From Mogibacterium sp. (lineage in GTDB: Bacteria > Bacillota > Clostridia > Peptostreptococcales > Anaerovoracaceae): DNA of 64,000 nt. Where the stretch lies: contig JAFRGC010000046.1 in assembly GCA_017434025.1 (NCBI GenBank), forward strand, positions 1 to 64,000, given 5' to 3'. The position numbers and the translations under genes are program-made. A model generated the notes under the pieces. That model was given only the letters and a program-made list of their open reading frames with translations, did no database searches and was not told the origin of the DNA. Shown in pieces: positions 16,888 to 25,943 of the stretch (its first letter is position 1; every line of letters begins with the position of its first letter).

Positions 16888-18218
16888 TGGATAAAATAAC
16901 GATCGAGACCGGGCTTGGCAAAATCATCGGAACTGTCGAGAACGGTGTCTGCATGTACCGCGGCATCCCGTATGCTGTAACGGAAAGGTTCAGAGTGCCG
17001 CGCGACTACCCGAAATGGGATGTTTTCGACGCGACAGGAATAGAAACGGACTGCTATCAGTATCTGACTTACCGCGATGAGTCGCAGGGCCCGGATGCCT
17101 TCTATCATAAGGAATTCCGCAGCAATCAGGAGTTCCGGTTCGATGAATCACCGATGACGATGAATATCATCGTCAAGGAGAACGCTGTCAAACATCCGGT
17201 GCTGGTATTCATCCACGGCGGCGGCTTTGAGACTGGAACTGTCGGTGAACTGCCGTATGGAACCTGCACAGAATATGCCAAACACGATGTACTGTTCGTG
17301 TCGCTCGGTTACCGTCTGAACGTGTTCTCATTGTACGAGACCGGCAATTACGGACTGCATGATATGGTCTTCGGACTGAAGTGGATCAGGAAGCACATCA
17401 AAGACTTTGGCGGCGATCCCGACCGCATCACGATCATGGGGCAATCTGCCGGCGCGATGTCGATCATGAATCTCATGTATACCCAGACGCTCAAGGATAT
17501 CGTCAAGGGAGCGATCCTGATGTCCGGTGCAGGAACCGTACCGAGGATGACCGGTCCGTGGACTAAGGAGCAGGCCAAACCGTTCTGGGCGAACGTGCGC
17601 AAGCGGGCCGGCGTCAGAACGACCGAGGAGTTCCGCAAGCTCCCGGCGGAGGTCATATGGAACGCGTGGTATGATGAGTCGCGCGAGAACTGGAGCTTCC
17701 AGGCGGTACAGCCGGGGATCGACGGAAAGATCATTCCGAAACAGCCACAGAAGGTCGTCCGCGAGAGATCGTATCTGGACGTGCCGATGATCGTCGGCGT
17801 CACGTCCCAGGATTTCATGCCGTATATCATCTACGATATGGCGATCGGCTGGGCGATGAAGCACGTAAGACACGGAAGGGCCCCGGTGTACGGATATATG
17901 TTTGACCGGGCGCTGCCGGGCAATAGTTTCAGGGCATTCCACGGATCGGATCTGTGGTACATGTTCGGCAATATGGATAAGTGCTGGAGACCATTCAAGA
18001 AGATCGACTATCAGCTGAAAGACCTGATGGTGCACTATGTGGCGAATTTCGTCAAGCACGGGACCCCTAATGGTGACGGACTGCCGTACTGGCGCCGCGT
18101 CAGCAGGCGCAGCAGAGCCTTCAGGCATTTTGACGGGCACTCGAAGGGAATGATCACACCGCTCCAGTGCCGCAGGAAGATGGATCACACTTTTTTAAGA
18201 GACAAAGGACCGATGTAG
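16887..18218 (+). CDS. Type B carboxylesterase family hydrolase
   Basis: A 443-residue alpha/beta hydrolase. It has the family opening GTVENGVCMYRGIPYA, the oxyanion motif HGGGFETG (about 110-117), and the nucleophile elbow GQSAGA with Ser near 187. The acidic residue and late His (AFHGSDLWY, about 351-359) are also visible. It is a little shorter than the 480-550 residues usual for the family but complete. Likely hydrolyses esters of small molecules in the cytosol, as no signal peptide is seen. It overlaps the methyltransferase gene by one base. Confidence 0.88.
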   Translation: MDKITIETGLGKIIGTVENGVCMYRGIPYAVTERFRVPRDYPKWDVFDATGIETDCYQYLTYRDESQGPDAFYHKEFRSNQEFRFDESPMTMNIIVKENAVKHPVLVFIHGGGFETGTVGELPYGTCTEYAKHDVLFVSLGYRLNVFSLYETGNYGLHDMVFGLKWIRKHIKDFGGDPDRITIMGQSAGAMSIMNLMYTQTLKDIVKGAILMSGAGTVPRMTGPWTKEQAKPFWANVRKRAGVRTTEEFRKLPAEVIWNAWYDESRENWSFQAVQPGIDGKIIPKQPQKVVRERSYLDVPMIVGVTSQDFMPYIIYDMAIGWAMKHVRHGRAPVYGYMFDRALPGNSFRAFHGSDLWYMFGNMDKCWRPFKKIDYQLKDLMVHYVANFVKHGTPNGDGLPYWRRVSRRSRAFRHFDGHSKGMITPLQCRRKMDHTFLRDKGPM

Positions 18219-18252
18219 ACTGATACAGGCATCGGGCATAACAATATATCAA

Positions 18253-19623
18253 TTGGGAAGCAGATCTGACGGTAAATCCAATATACGCGACTTCACGACG
18301 GGCAATGTGCCACGGCAGCTCGTCAGTTTTGCTACGCCTCTCTTCCTGTCCAGCCTGCTGCAGATCGTCTACAACATGGTGGACATGATCATCGTGGGGC
18401 AGAAGCTCGGCAAAGTCGGCCTCTCGGCAGTCTCTGTCGGAGGTGATGTTACCGGATTCCTGACATTCATAGCAATGGGCTTCTCGAGTGCGGGACAAGT
18501 CATAATCTCTCAGTATCTGGGATCAGGGCAGAAGGAAAAAATCAGCCGATTCATCGGGACCATGTTCAATTTCCTGATAGGGATCGCAGTATGCCTGAGC
18601 GTCATATGCATGCTCTTGAGATCCCAGATGCTCAATATCATGAATACTCCGCCGGAAGCATATCAGGAGGCGATGAACTATTCGACAGTATGCATCGCAG
18701 GACTGCTGTTTATATATGGATATAACATCGTAAGCGCTGTGCTCAGAGGAATGGGCGATTCGATCAGACCGTTCATCTTCATCGGTATCGCAGCAGTCGG
18801 GAACGTCATTCTCGATGTGCTGTTCGTACTCATACTGGGCATGGGCAGCGGAGGCGCCGCGTTGGCAACTGTGATGAGCCAGGCGTTCTCGTTCATAAGC
18901 TGCGCGATCTATATCTTCAGGAACAAGCACCGGTACGAACTTACGCTCCGGAGGGACGAACTGGCAGCGATCGACCGCAATATGCTGAGCAGCCTTGTCA
19001 AACTGGGGCTGCCTATGGCGATCAAATTCGCGTCGGTGATGACCTCCAAGCTGTTCGTAAATGCTTTCGTCAACTCGTATGGCGTTGCGGTATCGGCGTT
19101 CTCCGGCATAGCACACAAGATGGGAAGTATCACCAACCTGATGTCCAACGCTTTCAATACTGCAGGGTCGTCGATGGTCGGACAGAACATCGGAGCAGGC
19201 CGGTACGAACGCGTCGGCAAAGTAATGAAGTCGATTTTCGCCATAACCGTCTCAATAGACACTATGCTGACACTGCTGCTGATCCTGTTCCCGGAACAGA
19301 TATATGGACTGTTCACGAGCGAAGCGGACGTCATAGCGATCGGTATCAAATATATCCCGATCGCCATACTGACATTCTACAGCAGTGCAGCGAGATCGGG
19401 AATGAACGCCCTGATCAATGGCAGCGGCAATTACAAAGTGAATTTCGCCACCGCGATACTGGACGGGATCGTCAACAGGATCGGACTGGCGCTGCTGTTC
19501 GGTCTGGCAATGGGAATGGAAGCCTACGGATTCTGGCTGGGCGATGCGCTGGCAGGATTCACGCCGTTCTTTATCGGGATAGTCTTCTACTATTCAGGGA
19601 AGTGGAAGCAGCGCAGCGTGTGA
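18253..19623 (+). CDS. MATE-family efflux transporter (first of three)
   Basis: A 456-residue protein with about 12 membrane segments and MATE hallmarks: FATPLFLSSLLQIVYNMVDMIIVG (in pieces, about 27-50), GFSSAGQVIISQYLGSG, and a second-half copy starting near residue 235. MATE pumps export drugs or metabolites using a sodium or proton gradient. The only start that gives a normal N-terminus is TTG 18253, with no clear ribosome site, so the exact start is unsure. It lies 34 bases after the esterase gene. Confidence 0.88.
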   Translation: MGSRSDGKSNIRDFTTGNVPRQLVSFATPLFLSSLLQIVYNMVDMIIVGQKLGKVGLSAVSVGGDVTGFLTFIAMGFSSAGQVIISQYLGSGQKEKISRFIGTMFNFLIGIAVCLSVICMLLRSQMLNIMNTPPEAYQEAMNYSTVCIAGLLFIYGYNIVSAVLRGMGDSIRPFIFIGIAAVGNVILDVLFVLILGMGSGGAALATVMSQAFSFISCAIYIFRNKHRYELTLRRDELAAIDRNMLSSLVKLGLPMAIKFASVMTSKLFVNAFVNSYGVAVSAFSGIAHKMGSITNLMSNAFNTAGSSMVGQNIGAGRYERVGKVMKSIFAITVSIDTMLTLLLILFPEQIYGLFTSEADVIAIGIKYIPIAILTFYSSAARSGMNALINGSGNYKVNFATAILDGIVNRIGLALLFGLAMGMEAYGFWLGDALAGFTPFFIGIVFYYSGKWKQRSV

Positions 19624-19650
19624 GAATGCGGAGAAGTCTGTCCGTAAATA

Positions 19651-19659
19651 TGGTAAAAT
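19651..19659 (+). promoter_or_regulatory. Extended -10 before phosphotransferase gene
   Basis: TGGTAAAAT (19651-19659) is a good extended -10, 42 bases before the next start. No clear -35 is seen. Confidence 0.45.
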
Positions 19660-19700
19660 TAAATGATAACGTGTAAGCGGGACTGAAGGAGGGGCGCGAT

Positions 19701-20519
19701 ATGGCTGACAATTTTGCAAGAGGCAGATCGGCGGAAGTCTTCCGCACAGATGATGGCAGGATCATGAAGCTGTTCTTTGCGGATTACCCGCGGGAATACG
19801 CTGAGAAAGAGTATAAGAATACGAAAGTCGTCTCCGAGCTCGGCTGTACTGATATGAAGGTGTATGACAAAGTCGAGAAAGATGGGAGATTCGGATTTAT
19901 CATGGACTTTATCGATGGGGTCTCGCAGAATGATATGCCGTCCCGGAATCCGGCCTATATATTCAGAGCAGGCCAGGATCTGGCGAGATGCCATGTGCTT
20001 GTCCAGTCGAAACACACCATGGAGCTCGAAGATATCCGTCAGCAGTGCCTCGATATTCTCGACACTGAACCGATGAGTTTCCTGACAGAACAGGAGAGAA
20101 GGAAGGCCGAAGGTTTCATCAGGGACCTGCCGGATGAAGATACCGTGCTGCACCTCGACTTCCACACCGGCAACACGCTTGTCGACAAGGAAGGCAAATG
20201 CAAAGTCATCGACTGGATGACCGCAGCCAGGGGAAACCGCGCGGTCGAGTACGCCATGATGGAGTTCCTCTTCTCTGAGGCAGAACTCTTCCCGGAGGCA
20301 TCGGAGGCACAGCGCAAGCTGTTCAGCATCCTGAGAGGCAGCATCGGCAAAGCGTTCTTCAGGGAATACAACAAACTGACACCGATCGATCCGAAAGAAG
20401 TCGACAGATACAGGCTGCTCGCCCTGATCATCAGGAGGAGCTGGAACATCGATTTCGAGAAACCGTATCTGACAAGAACGATCCGCAGCCTGATAGCGAA
20501 ATACTGCTGGAAATACTGA
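19701..20519 (+). CDS. Aminoglycoside-phosphotransferase-like (APH fold) kinase
   Basis: A 272-residue kinase-fold protein. The N-lobe carries KLFFADYPREYAEKEYKN (about 19-36) with the ATP-binding Lys and a following Glu. The C-lobe has the Brenner motif LHLDFHTGNTLV (about 152-163) and the metal site VIDWMTA (about 172-178). Such proteins phosphorylate small molecules such as choline, hydroxylysine, fructosamine or aminoglycosides; the sub-family here is the common clostridial type of unknown substrate. GGAGG precedes the ATG. It starts a run of closely spaced genes that continues to about 25943. Confidence 0.85.
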   Translation: MADNFARGRSAEVFRTDDGRIMKLFFADYPREYAEKEYKNTKVVSELGCTDMKVYDKVEKDGRFGFIMDFIDGVSQNDMPSRNPAYIFRAGQDLARCHVLVQSKHTMELEDIRQQCLDILDTEPMSFLTEQERRKAEGFIRDLPDEDTVLHLDFHTGNTLVDKEGKCKVIDWMTAARGNRAVEYAMMEFLFSEAELFPEASEAQRKLFSILRGSIGKAFFREYNKLTPIDPKEVDRYRLLALIIRRSWNIDFEKPYLTRTIRSLIAKYCWKY

Positions 20520-20540
20520 TATAGATACAGGAGCAAAGCA

Positions 20541-21569
20541 ATGAAAGTCGTATGTATATGTGATGCCGGTGCGCCGGAGATGCTGATGCAAAACGCTAAG
20601 AAACTGCCGGGCTGCGATGTGGAACTGTTCATCGATCCGGCAATGCTCGATATCCGACATCTGACGATGGTCGAGAGAACCGCGGAGAAGGGCGGCTCAG
20701 AGGCATTTGAGGCGAGCCAGGAACTCATCGCGGCAGTGACTGGCGCAGATGCGATCGTAACGCATGTCACCCCTGTCAACAAAGCAATGCTGGATGCGGC
20801 ACCGGATCTGAAGTATCTTGGCGTCATGCGCACCGGATACGAGCACATCAATATGGATGTCTGCAATGAGAGAGGGGTCACAGTCTTCAATGCAGAGGGA
20901 AGGAACGCTGTGGCTGTTGCGGACCAGACCGTCGCGCTCATGCTGTGCGAGATGCGCAACATCGCGCGAGGACATGCCGCGCTGATGAACGGCAAATGGA
21001 TCAAAACTTTCCCGAATGTGATGTACAGCCACGACATGAAGAACTGCACCGTTGGCATCATCGGTGTCGGCAAGATCGGGACACTGGTCGCGCAGAGACT
21101 CAAGGGATTTGGGTGCAGGATCCTCGGATGTGACCTGTTCCTGCCTGAAGAAGAGATCCTCAGGAGAGGATGCGATGAGGCAGTCAGCAAGGAAGAACTG
21201 CTCAGACGGTCGGATTTTGTGACGATGCACATGATATACAACGAGGGCGACCCGCACCTGATCGGCGCGGAGGAGCTGGCGATGATGAAGAAGACCGCCA
21301 TCCTCGTCAACTGCGCACGTTCGGGACTGGTAGACACGGATGCCCTGATAGCGGCATTGCAGGAGAACCTCATCGGTGGCGCGGCGATCGACGTGTTCGA
21401 TCAGGAGCCGCTGCCGGAGGACCATCCGTTCCTCAGCCTGCCGAATGTTACACTGACGCCGCACTCTGCAGGAACATCGATCGATGCGTTCATGAATTCG
21501 GCAGTGATCATCCTCGGACAGTTCGAGCAGATCCTCAGAGGCGAGACGCCGCGCAACAAAGTCAACTAA
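20541..21569 (+). CDS. D-isomer-specific 2-hydroxyacid dehydrogenase
   Basis: A 342-residue NAD-dependent dehydrogenase of the phosphoglycerate/D-lactate dehydrogenase family. The Rossmann loop is GIIGVGKIGTLVA (about 172-184). The catalytic triad residues appear in NCARSGLVD (Arg near 257), DVFDQEPLP (Glu near 287) and TPHSAG (His near 305). It would interconvert a 2-oxoacid and a D-2-hydroxyacid. AGGAG lies upstream. It is 21 bases after the kinase gene and 19 before an HD gene, in a run with a D-aminoacylase-like gene, suggesting use of 2-oxoacids from D-amino acids; that is inference. Confidence 0.9.
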   Translation: MKVVCICDAGAPEMLMQNAKKLPGCDVELFIDPAMLDIRHLTMVERTAEKGGSEAFEASQELIAAVTGADAIVTHVTPVNKAMLDAAPDLKYLGVMRTGYEHINMDVCNERGVTVFNAEGRNAVAVADQTVALMLCEMRNIARGHAALMNGKWIKTFPNVMYSHDMKNCTVGIIGVGKIGTLVAQRLKGFGCRILGCDLFLPEEEILRRGCDEAVSKEELLRRSDFVTMHMIYNEGDPHLIGAEELAMMKKTAILVNCARSGLVDTDALIAALQENLIGGAAIDVFDQEPLPEDHPFLSLPNVTLTPHSAGTSIDAFMNSAVIILGQFEQILRGETPRNKVN

Positions 21570-21588
21570 GATAAGGGAACAGATACAA

Positions 21589-22197
21589 GTGAGAAACCTA
21601 TATTACGAGAGCACGATCCACAAACAGATAAGGGACAAGCGCACCAACCGCAAGGAGCGGATAGCGCAGGACATCGGCCGTTACGGCAATGCCGTCCTCG
21701 AGTCAGACGAACTCAAGGCGGCTTATGAGCAGACACACCATCTCTGGTCGACGGTCGGGGAGCACACGCTGAGAGTCGCTGCGACCAGCGTCATGATCTG
21801 CTACGCGCTGCGCAAGCTCAACATCAAAGTCAATGTACCGGCAGTGGTCATCGGCTCGCTTTGCCATGACCTCGGGATCCTCGGCAGAGATCAGAAGTTC
21901 AGTTCGAAGAAGGAGTGCACCAATGAGCATCCGGTCGATTCGGTCAAGATCGCCAAAGAGCTGATCCCTGAACTGTCTGACACCTCTGCGGATATCATCG
22001 AGAGGCATATGTGGCCGATGGGCGAAAGCAAGGCGCCGAATACTCTCGAAGGGGTGATCGTTTCGGCCGCGGACAAGTATTCTGCAGTCAAAGACCTCGT
22101 GAAGGGGAGCGACATCAATAATACCGGTGTCAGGAATACAGTTTTAGAGAAGAAGAAAGAGATCCTGGATACGATAGACGGGAGGAACAGGAAATGA
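21589..22197 (+). CDS. HD-domain hydrolase
   Basis: A 202-residue protein with an HD metal site: HTLRVAATS (about 59-67), LCHDLGILG (about 92-100), NEHP and a final Asp in AADKYSAVKD (about 164-173). The start is GTG 21589, with AAGGGA 10 bases upstream. The N-terminal 35 residues are basic (RDKRTNRKER). Its stop overlaps the next ATG as ATGA, so it is coupled to the amidohydrolase gene. Substrate unknown. Confidence 0.82.
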   Translation: MRNLYYESTIHKQIRDKRTNRKERIAQDIGRYGNAVLESDELKAAYEQTHHLWSTVGEHTLRVAATSVMICYALRKLNIKVNVPAVVIGSLCHDLGILGRDQKFSSKKECTNEHPVDSVKIAKELIPELSDTSADIIERHMWPMGESKAPNTLEGVIVSAADKYSAVKDLVKGSDINNTGVRNTVLEKKKEILDTIDGRNRK

Positions 22198-23771
22198 GAG
22201 TTTTGTTCAAAGGCGGAAGTATTTACGATGGCACAGGCGCGAGAGCGTATACCGGCGACGTCCTGATCGAGGACGATATGATCGTCGAAGTCGGACCGCA
22301 GATCACTGCCGAGGCTGACAAAGTGGTCGATCTCGCAGGTCTGCAGATCTGCCCGGGACTGATCGACGCGCACTCCCACAACGATTTCTTCTATGACAGG
22401 GAAGACGCCGAGAAGTACTACAAGCCTTTCATAGAACAGGGCATCACGACACAGATCACAGGTAACTGCAGTTTCTCCCCGTTCGGAATGGATCCGGACA
22501 CACCATACAGAGATAAAATCGGAGGAGGCCTGTTCGATGCGCAGCATCCGGGCAGCTTTGCGGATTTCAAGAAGCGCGCAGCCGGCAACCTGTTTGTCAA
22601 CATGGTGCCGCTGATCGGCCAGGGTTCGGTCCGCGCGGGCATGACAGGCTACGACCCGACGCCGTATACGCAGGAGCAGATCGAGAAGGAGCTCACATAC
22701 GTGCGTGAAGCGATGGAAGGCGGAGCTTTCGGCGGATCGCTCGGTTTCATGTATGAACCGGACCGTTACGCGCAGGAAGACGAGATCATTGCTTTCGCCA
22801 AAGAGATCGCGAAATACGATGGTATCGTCACGATCCATCCGCGCGCATGCTCGATCGTCAGTGCTGACTATCCGCTGCTGACGAAGAAATCCCACCTTGA
22901 GATGGGCCTTGATGAAGCGGTCGACATCATGAAGAAGAGCGGATGCAGACTCGAGTACAGCCACCTGATCTTCACAGGACAGAGGAGCTGGAAGCTGCTC
23001 GACAAGATGCTCACGACATTCTACCGCGAGAAGAATAACGGCTATCCGATCGCGTTCGACAACTACGCGTTCCACTACGGCGCTTCGGTCATCACGGTCG
23101 TGTTCCCGGAGTGGTATGCACAGCTCAGCAGAGAGGAAGCTGCCAAACCGGTAAACCGCCGCAAGCTGGAGCTCACGATCCTCATGTACCGCAAAGTCCT
23201 GGGCATCGACTGGGACGACATGGTCGTCGCGTATATTTCCGATGAACATCCGGAGTACGAAGGCAAAACTATCCCGCAGTGCGCAGAGGAAGAAGGCCTG
23301 TCGAATCTCGACATGTACCTCAAGCTCGTCGACCTCTCGAACAGAGCGGGAAGCATCTATCTCGGCAAGTACTATAACGCTGAGATCGTCCGCCGCCTGA
23401 TGAACGACGAGATGTCCATTTTCATGACAGATGCATGGGTCGAGGAGAAAGGCTTGCAGAATATCGCGGCATTCCAGACATTCCCGCAGTTCTTCCTGCT
23501 GGGTCAGAGAGACGGTATGCCGATGGAGAAGATCGTCCGCAAGATGACCGGACTGACGGCAGACCGCTATCAGATCCCGCAGCGCGGCTATCTCAAGCCG
23601 GGATACAAGGCGGATATCACTGTGCTGGACATGTTCAACATGAAGGTCAATGAGGAGAAACCGGACTTCAGGCCGGAAGGCATCGTCCATGTCTATATCA
23701 ACGGCAAGCCGGTCATGGAGAACAGAGAATACCTCGGCGGCAGGGCAGGTGAAGTGGTGCTCAGGAAATAG
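22194..23771 (+). CDS. D-aminoacylase / N-acyl-D-amino-acid deacylase family amidohydrolase
   Basis: A 525-residue metal-dependent amidohydrolase. Ligand positions match D-aminoacylase: HSHND (about 62-66), the bridging Cys in GNCSFSPFG (about 88-96), GIVTIHPRA (about 210-218), LEYSHLIF (about 252-259) and FMTDAWVEEKG near 415. The start of the fold (GGSIYDGTGARAYTGDVLI) and the C-terminal beta sandwich (GYLKPGYKADITVLD) are complete. It would release D-amino acids from N-acyl forms. It overlaps the HD gene by ATGA. Confidence 0.9.
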   Translation: MRVLFKGGSIYDGTGARAYTGDVLIEDDMIVEVGPQITAEADKVVDLAGLQICPGLIDAHSHNDFFYDREDAEKYYKPFIEQGITTQITGNCSFSPFGMDPDTPYRDKIGGGLFDAQHPGSFADFKKRAAGNLFVNMVPLIGQGSVRAGMTGYDPTPYTQEQIEKELTYVREAMEGGAFGGSLGFMYEPDRYAQEDEIIAFAKEIAKYDGIVTIHPRACSIVSADYPLLTKKSHLEMGLDEAVDIMKKSGCRLEYSHLIFTGQRSWKLLDKMLTTFYREKNNGYPIAFDNYAFHYGASVITVVFPEWYAQLSREEAAKPVNRRKLELTILMYRKVLGIDWDDMVVAYISDEHPEYEGKTIPQCAEEEGLSNLDMYLKLVDLSNRAGSIYLGKYYNAEIVRRLMNDEMSIFMTDAWVEEKGLQNIAAFQTFPQFFLLGQRDGMPMEKIVRKMTGLTADRYQIPQRGYLKPGYKADITVLDMFNMKVNEEKPDFRPEGIVHVYINGKPVMENREYLGGRAGEVVLRK

Positions 23772-23798
23772 CACACATACAGGTATAAGGATAACCCA

Positions 23799-24995
23799 AT
23801 GTTTTCAAGAAGAAGTATCACAGCGCTGCTGCTGATCGTGATGATGATCGCAGCAGGCTGTTCTGCACATAGAAATGACGTTCCGGTGAATGAAGCTGCC
23901 GGAACGATCGCCGGACTGACGACGGCAGTGACGGCGGACAACAAAGCGCAATATGATTACACCGGCAAAGCCATGGAATACCTCGAGCGCATCGGTACCG
24001 AGTACAGGAACCGCATGCTGGACGGCAGCGGCGAAGACAACCGGCACGATGCCGCGCAGGAATGGATCATCTCCGAACTGAAGGCCGCAGGATACACTGA
24101 TGACCAGATCGTCAGGGAGGAATTCAGCGCAGACTGGCTGGGGACCGGACATAATATCATTCTGACGGTGGAGGGTGAAGACCCTTCCGGACAGATCATC
24201 GCCGGAGCGCATCTCGACGGGGACGGTGTCGGCGACAATGGTTCGGGAACTGCACTGCTGCTGGCGAACGCTGTCTCGATGCATGACATCAAGCCGCACT
24301 ATACGATCAAGTACATCTTCTTCGACGGAGAAGAAGACGGCTGCCTCGGGAGCGAATACAACGCAGGCCGGATGACTGACGAAGAGATCAGCCGGACGAT
24401 CTATATGATCAATCTGGACTGTCTGGCATTCGGCGATTACTGCAACATCTACGGCGGTTCGTACGGGGATGAAGGGATCCCGGTCGATGATTCGCAGCTC
24501 CGCGCACCGACAGCGACAGAAGCCTATGACTATGCGACGGATACCGCGGAGAACCTGGGATTTGGTGTGTGGAGGACTGCAGACCTCGACGGATATTATG
24601 CGAAGAACGGGACCGGCCCGGAAATAGAAGAAGGTACGTTCTATACCAATCCATGGACTCCGGACAATCCGGCGCCGTCCAACAACAGCGCTATGTCGCC
24701 GTCGACTCTGCCGGCAAGTGACCACATCGGATACATGGACCGGGGAATTGAGTACATTTACTTCGAGGCGACAAACTGGTTCGCGGAGAGCGAGAACGAC
24801 GAAGCTGACGCGATGTCGTATACAGGATATATCGAGACCTATGACCACTCGATCGGAGAATACGGCATGTTCATGAATACGGAGTACGATACCTGGGAGA
24901 ACCTGAACAAGTACTTCCCGGGCAGAGCGGAGAGCCATTTCCACCTGTATTCACCTCTGCTCTCAGCGCTGCTGCTCGCAGAACCGGAAGAATAA
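23799..24995 (+). CDS. M28-family metallopeptidase lipoprotein
   Basis: A 398-residue exported zinc peptidase. The signal peptide ends IAAGCSAH, a lipobox with Cys at about 24, so it is anchored outside the cell. Zinc-site pieces are AGAHLDGDGVGDNGSGTALL (about 130-149), FFDGEEDGCLGSEY (about 175-188) and MINLDCLAFGD (about 202-212), with a late SDHIGYMDRGIEY near 305. M28 enzymes are amino- or carboxypeptidases. Together with the D-aminoacylase-like enzyme and two carriers it suggests a peptide or acyl-amino-acid salvage run. A weak AAGGA site precedes the ATG. Confidence 0.88.
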   Translation: MFSRRSITALLLIVMMIAAGCSAHRNDVPVNEAAGTIAGLTTAVTADNKAQYDYTGKAMEYLERIGTEYRNRMLDGSGEDNRHDAAQEWIISELKAAGYTDDQIVREEFSADWLGTGHNIILTVEGEDPSGQIIAGAHLDGDGVGDNGSGTALLLANAVSMHDIKPHYTIKYIFFDGEEDGCLGSEYNAGRMTDEEISRTIYMINLDCLAFGDYCNIYGGSYGDEGIPVDDSQLRAPTATEAYDYATDTAENLGFGVWRTADLDGYYAKNGTGPEIEEGTFYTNPWTPDNPAPSNNSAMSPSTLPASDHIGYMDRGIEYIYFEATNWFAESENDEADAMSYTGYIETYDHSIGEYGMFMNTEYDTWENLNKYFPGRAESHFHLYSPLLSALLLAEPEE

Positions 24996-25016
24996 CATCT
25001 GACAGCAACAGATCCG

Positions 25017-25943
25017 ATGAAAAATGACAGCCGCCACAATCTAATAACCGGCACTCTGATCACTCTCGCAGGCGCAGGGCTGTGGGGGCTTAATGCGGTT
25101 GTGAGCAAATACCTCATGGCACGCGGTCTGGATAATATGTGGATGGCGAATTTCCGCATGATAACTTCGGGGTTTGCGCTGCTGCTGTATGCGCTTTACA
25201 GAAACCCCCGCGGCATGTTCGATATCTGGAAAGACCGCAGATCGGTGATACGGCTGCTTATCATAGCTGTTTTCGCATTCGGCATCTGCCAGCCTACGTA
25301 CTACCTGTCGATCGGGTACAGCAACGCAGGCATCGCCAGCGCGATCCAGCAGACCGCTCCTATCTTCGTACTGATCTGGGTCATCATCAGGGAGCGCAGG
25401 CTGCCGAGAGCGGCCGAACTCATAACGCTGCCGCTGGTAATTTTCGGATCATTCCTGATCGCAACTCATGGAGATCTGCATGCGCTTGCCGTGCATCCTC
25501 TCGCGCTGGTGTTCGGACTGATCTCAGCGCTGATGTGCGCGCTGTATATAACGCTGCCGGCAGAACTGATCAGGCGTTACGGTACGCTTGAGACGGTAGG
25601 CTGGGGTCTCTTCGTGGGAGGAATCGTCCTTGCGCCGTTCTGCAGACTCTGGGAGTTCCCGCAGACGTGGGACGCGTCGCTGATCGCCGGGATGGCATTC
25701 ATCATTTTGCCGGGGTCAGCAATGGCCTTCGCATTGTTCCTGTACGGAGCCAGCCGGGTCGGGCCGGTACGTGCAGGAGTTTACAATCTGTTCGAACCGG
25801 TAACAGCAGTCATTGCATCTGCTCTGTTCCTCCGGCAGAGCTTTCATATAACAGAGATCTTAGGTATAATCTGCATACTGTCAGGTATTGCGATCCTGAC
25901 AGTTGTACAGGGTAGAGATAAGGGGACAATCGATGGAAGTTAG
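25017..25943 (+). CDS. EamA/DMT-superfamily transporter (second)
   Basis: A 308-residue carrier with ten membrane segments in two EamA repeats: GAGLWGLNAVVSKYLMARG (about 19-37) opens the first, and ALYITLPAELIRRYG starts the second. The late block GPVRAGVYNLFEPVTAV is the standard EamA second-repeat motif. It starts 21 bases after the peptidase gene with no strong ribosome site and overlaps the next gene by 11 bases. Substrate unknown; amino-acid export would fit the neighbours. Confidence 0.86.
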   Translation: MKNDSRHNLITGTLITLAGAGLWGLNAVVSKYLMARGLDNMWMANFRMITSGFALLLYALYRNPRGMFDIWKDRRSVIRLLIIAVFAFGICQPTYYLSIGYSNAGIASAIQQTAPIFVLIWVIIRERRLPRAAELITLPLVIFGSFLIATHGDLHALAVHPLALVFGLISALMCALYITLPAELIRRYGTLETVGWGLFVGGIVLAPFCRLWEFPQTWDASLIAGMAFIILPGSAMAFALFLYGASRVGPVRAGVYNLFEPVTAVIASALFLRQSFHITEILGIICILSGIAILTVVQGRDKGTIDGS

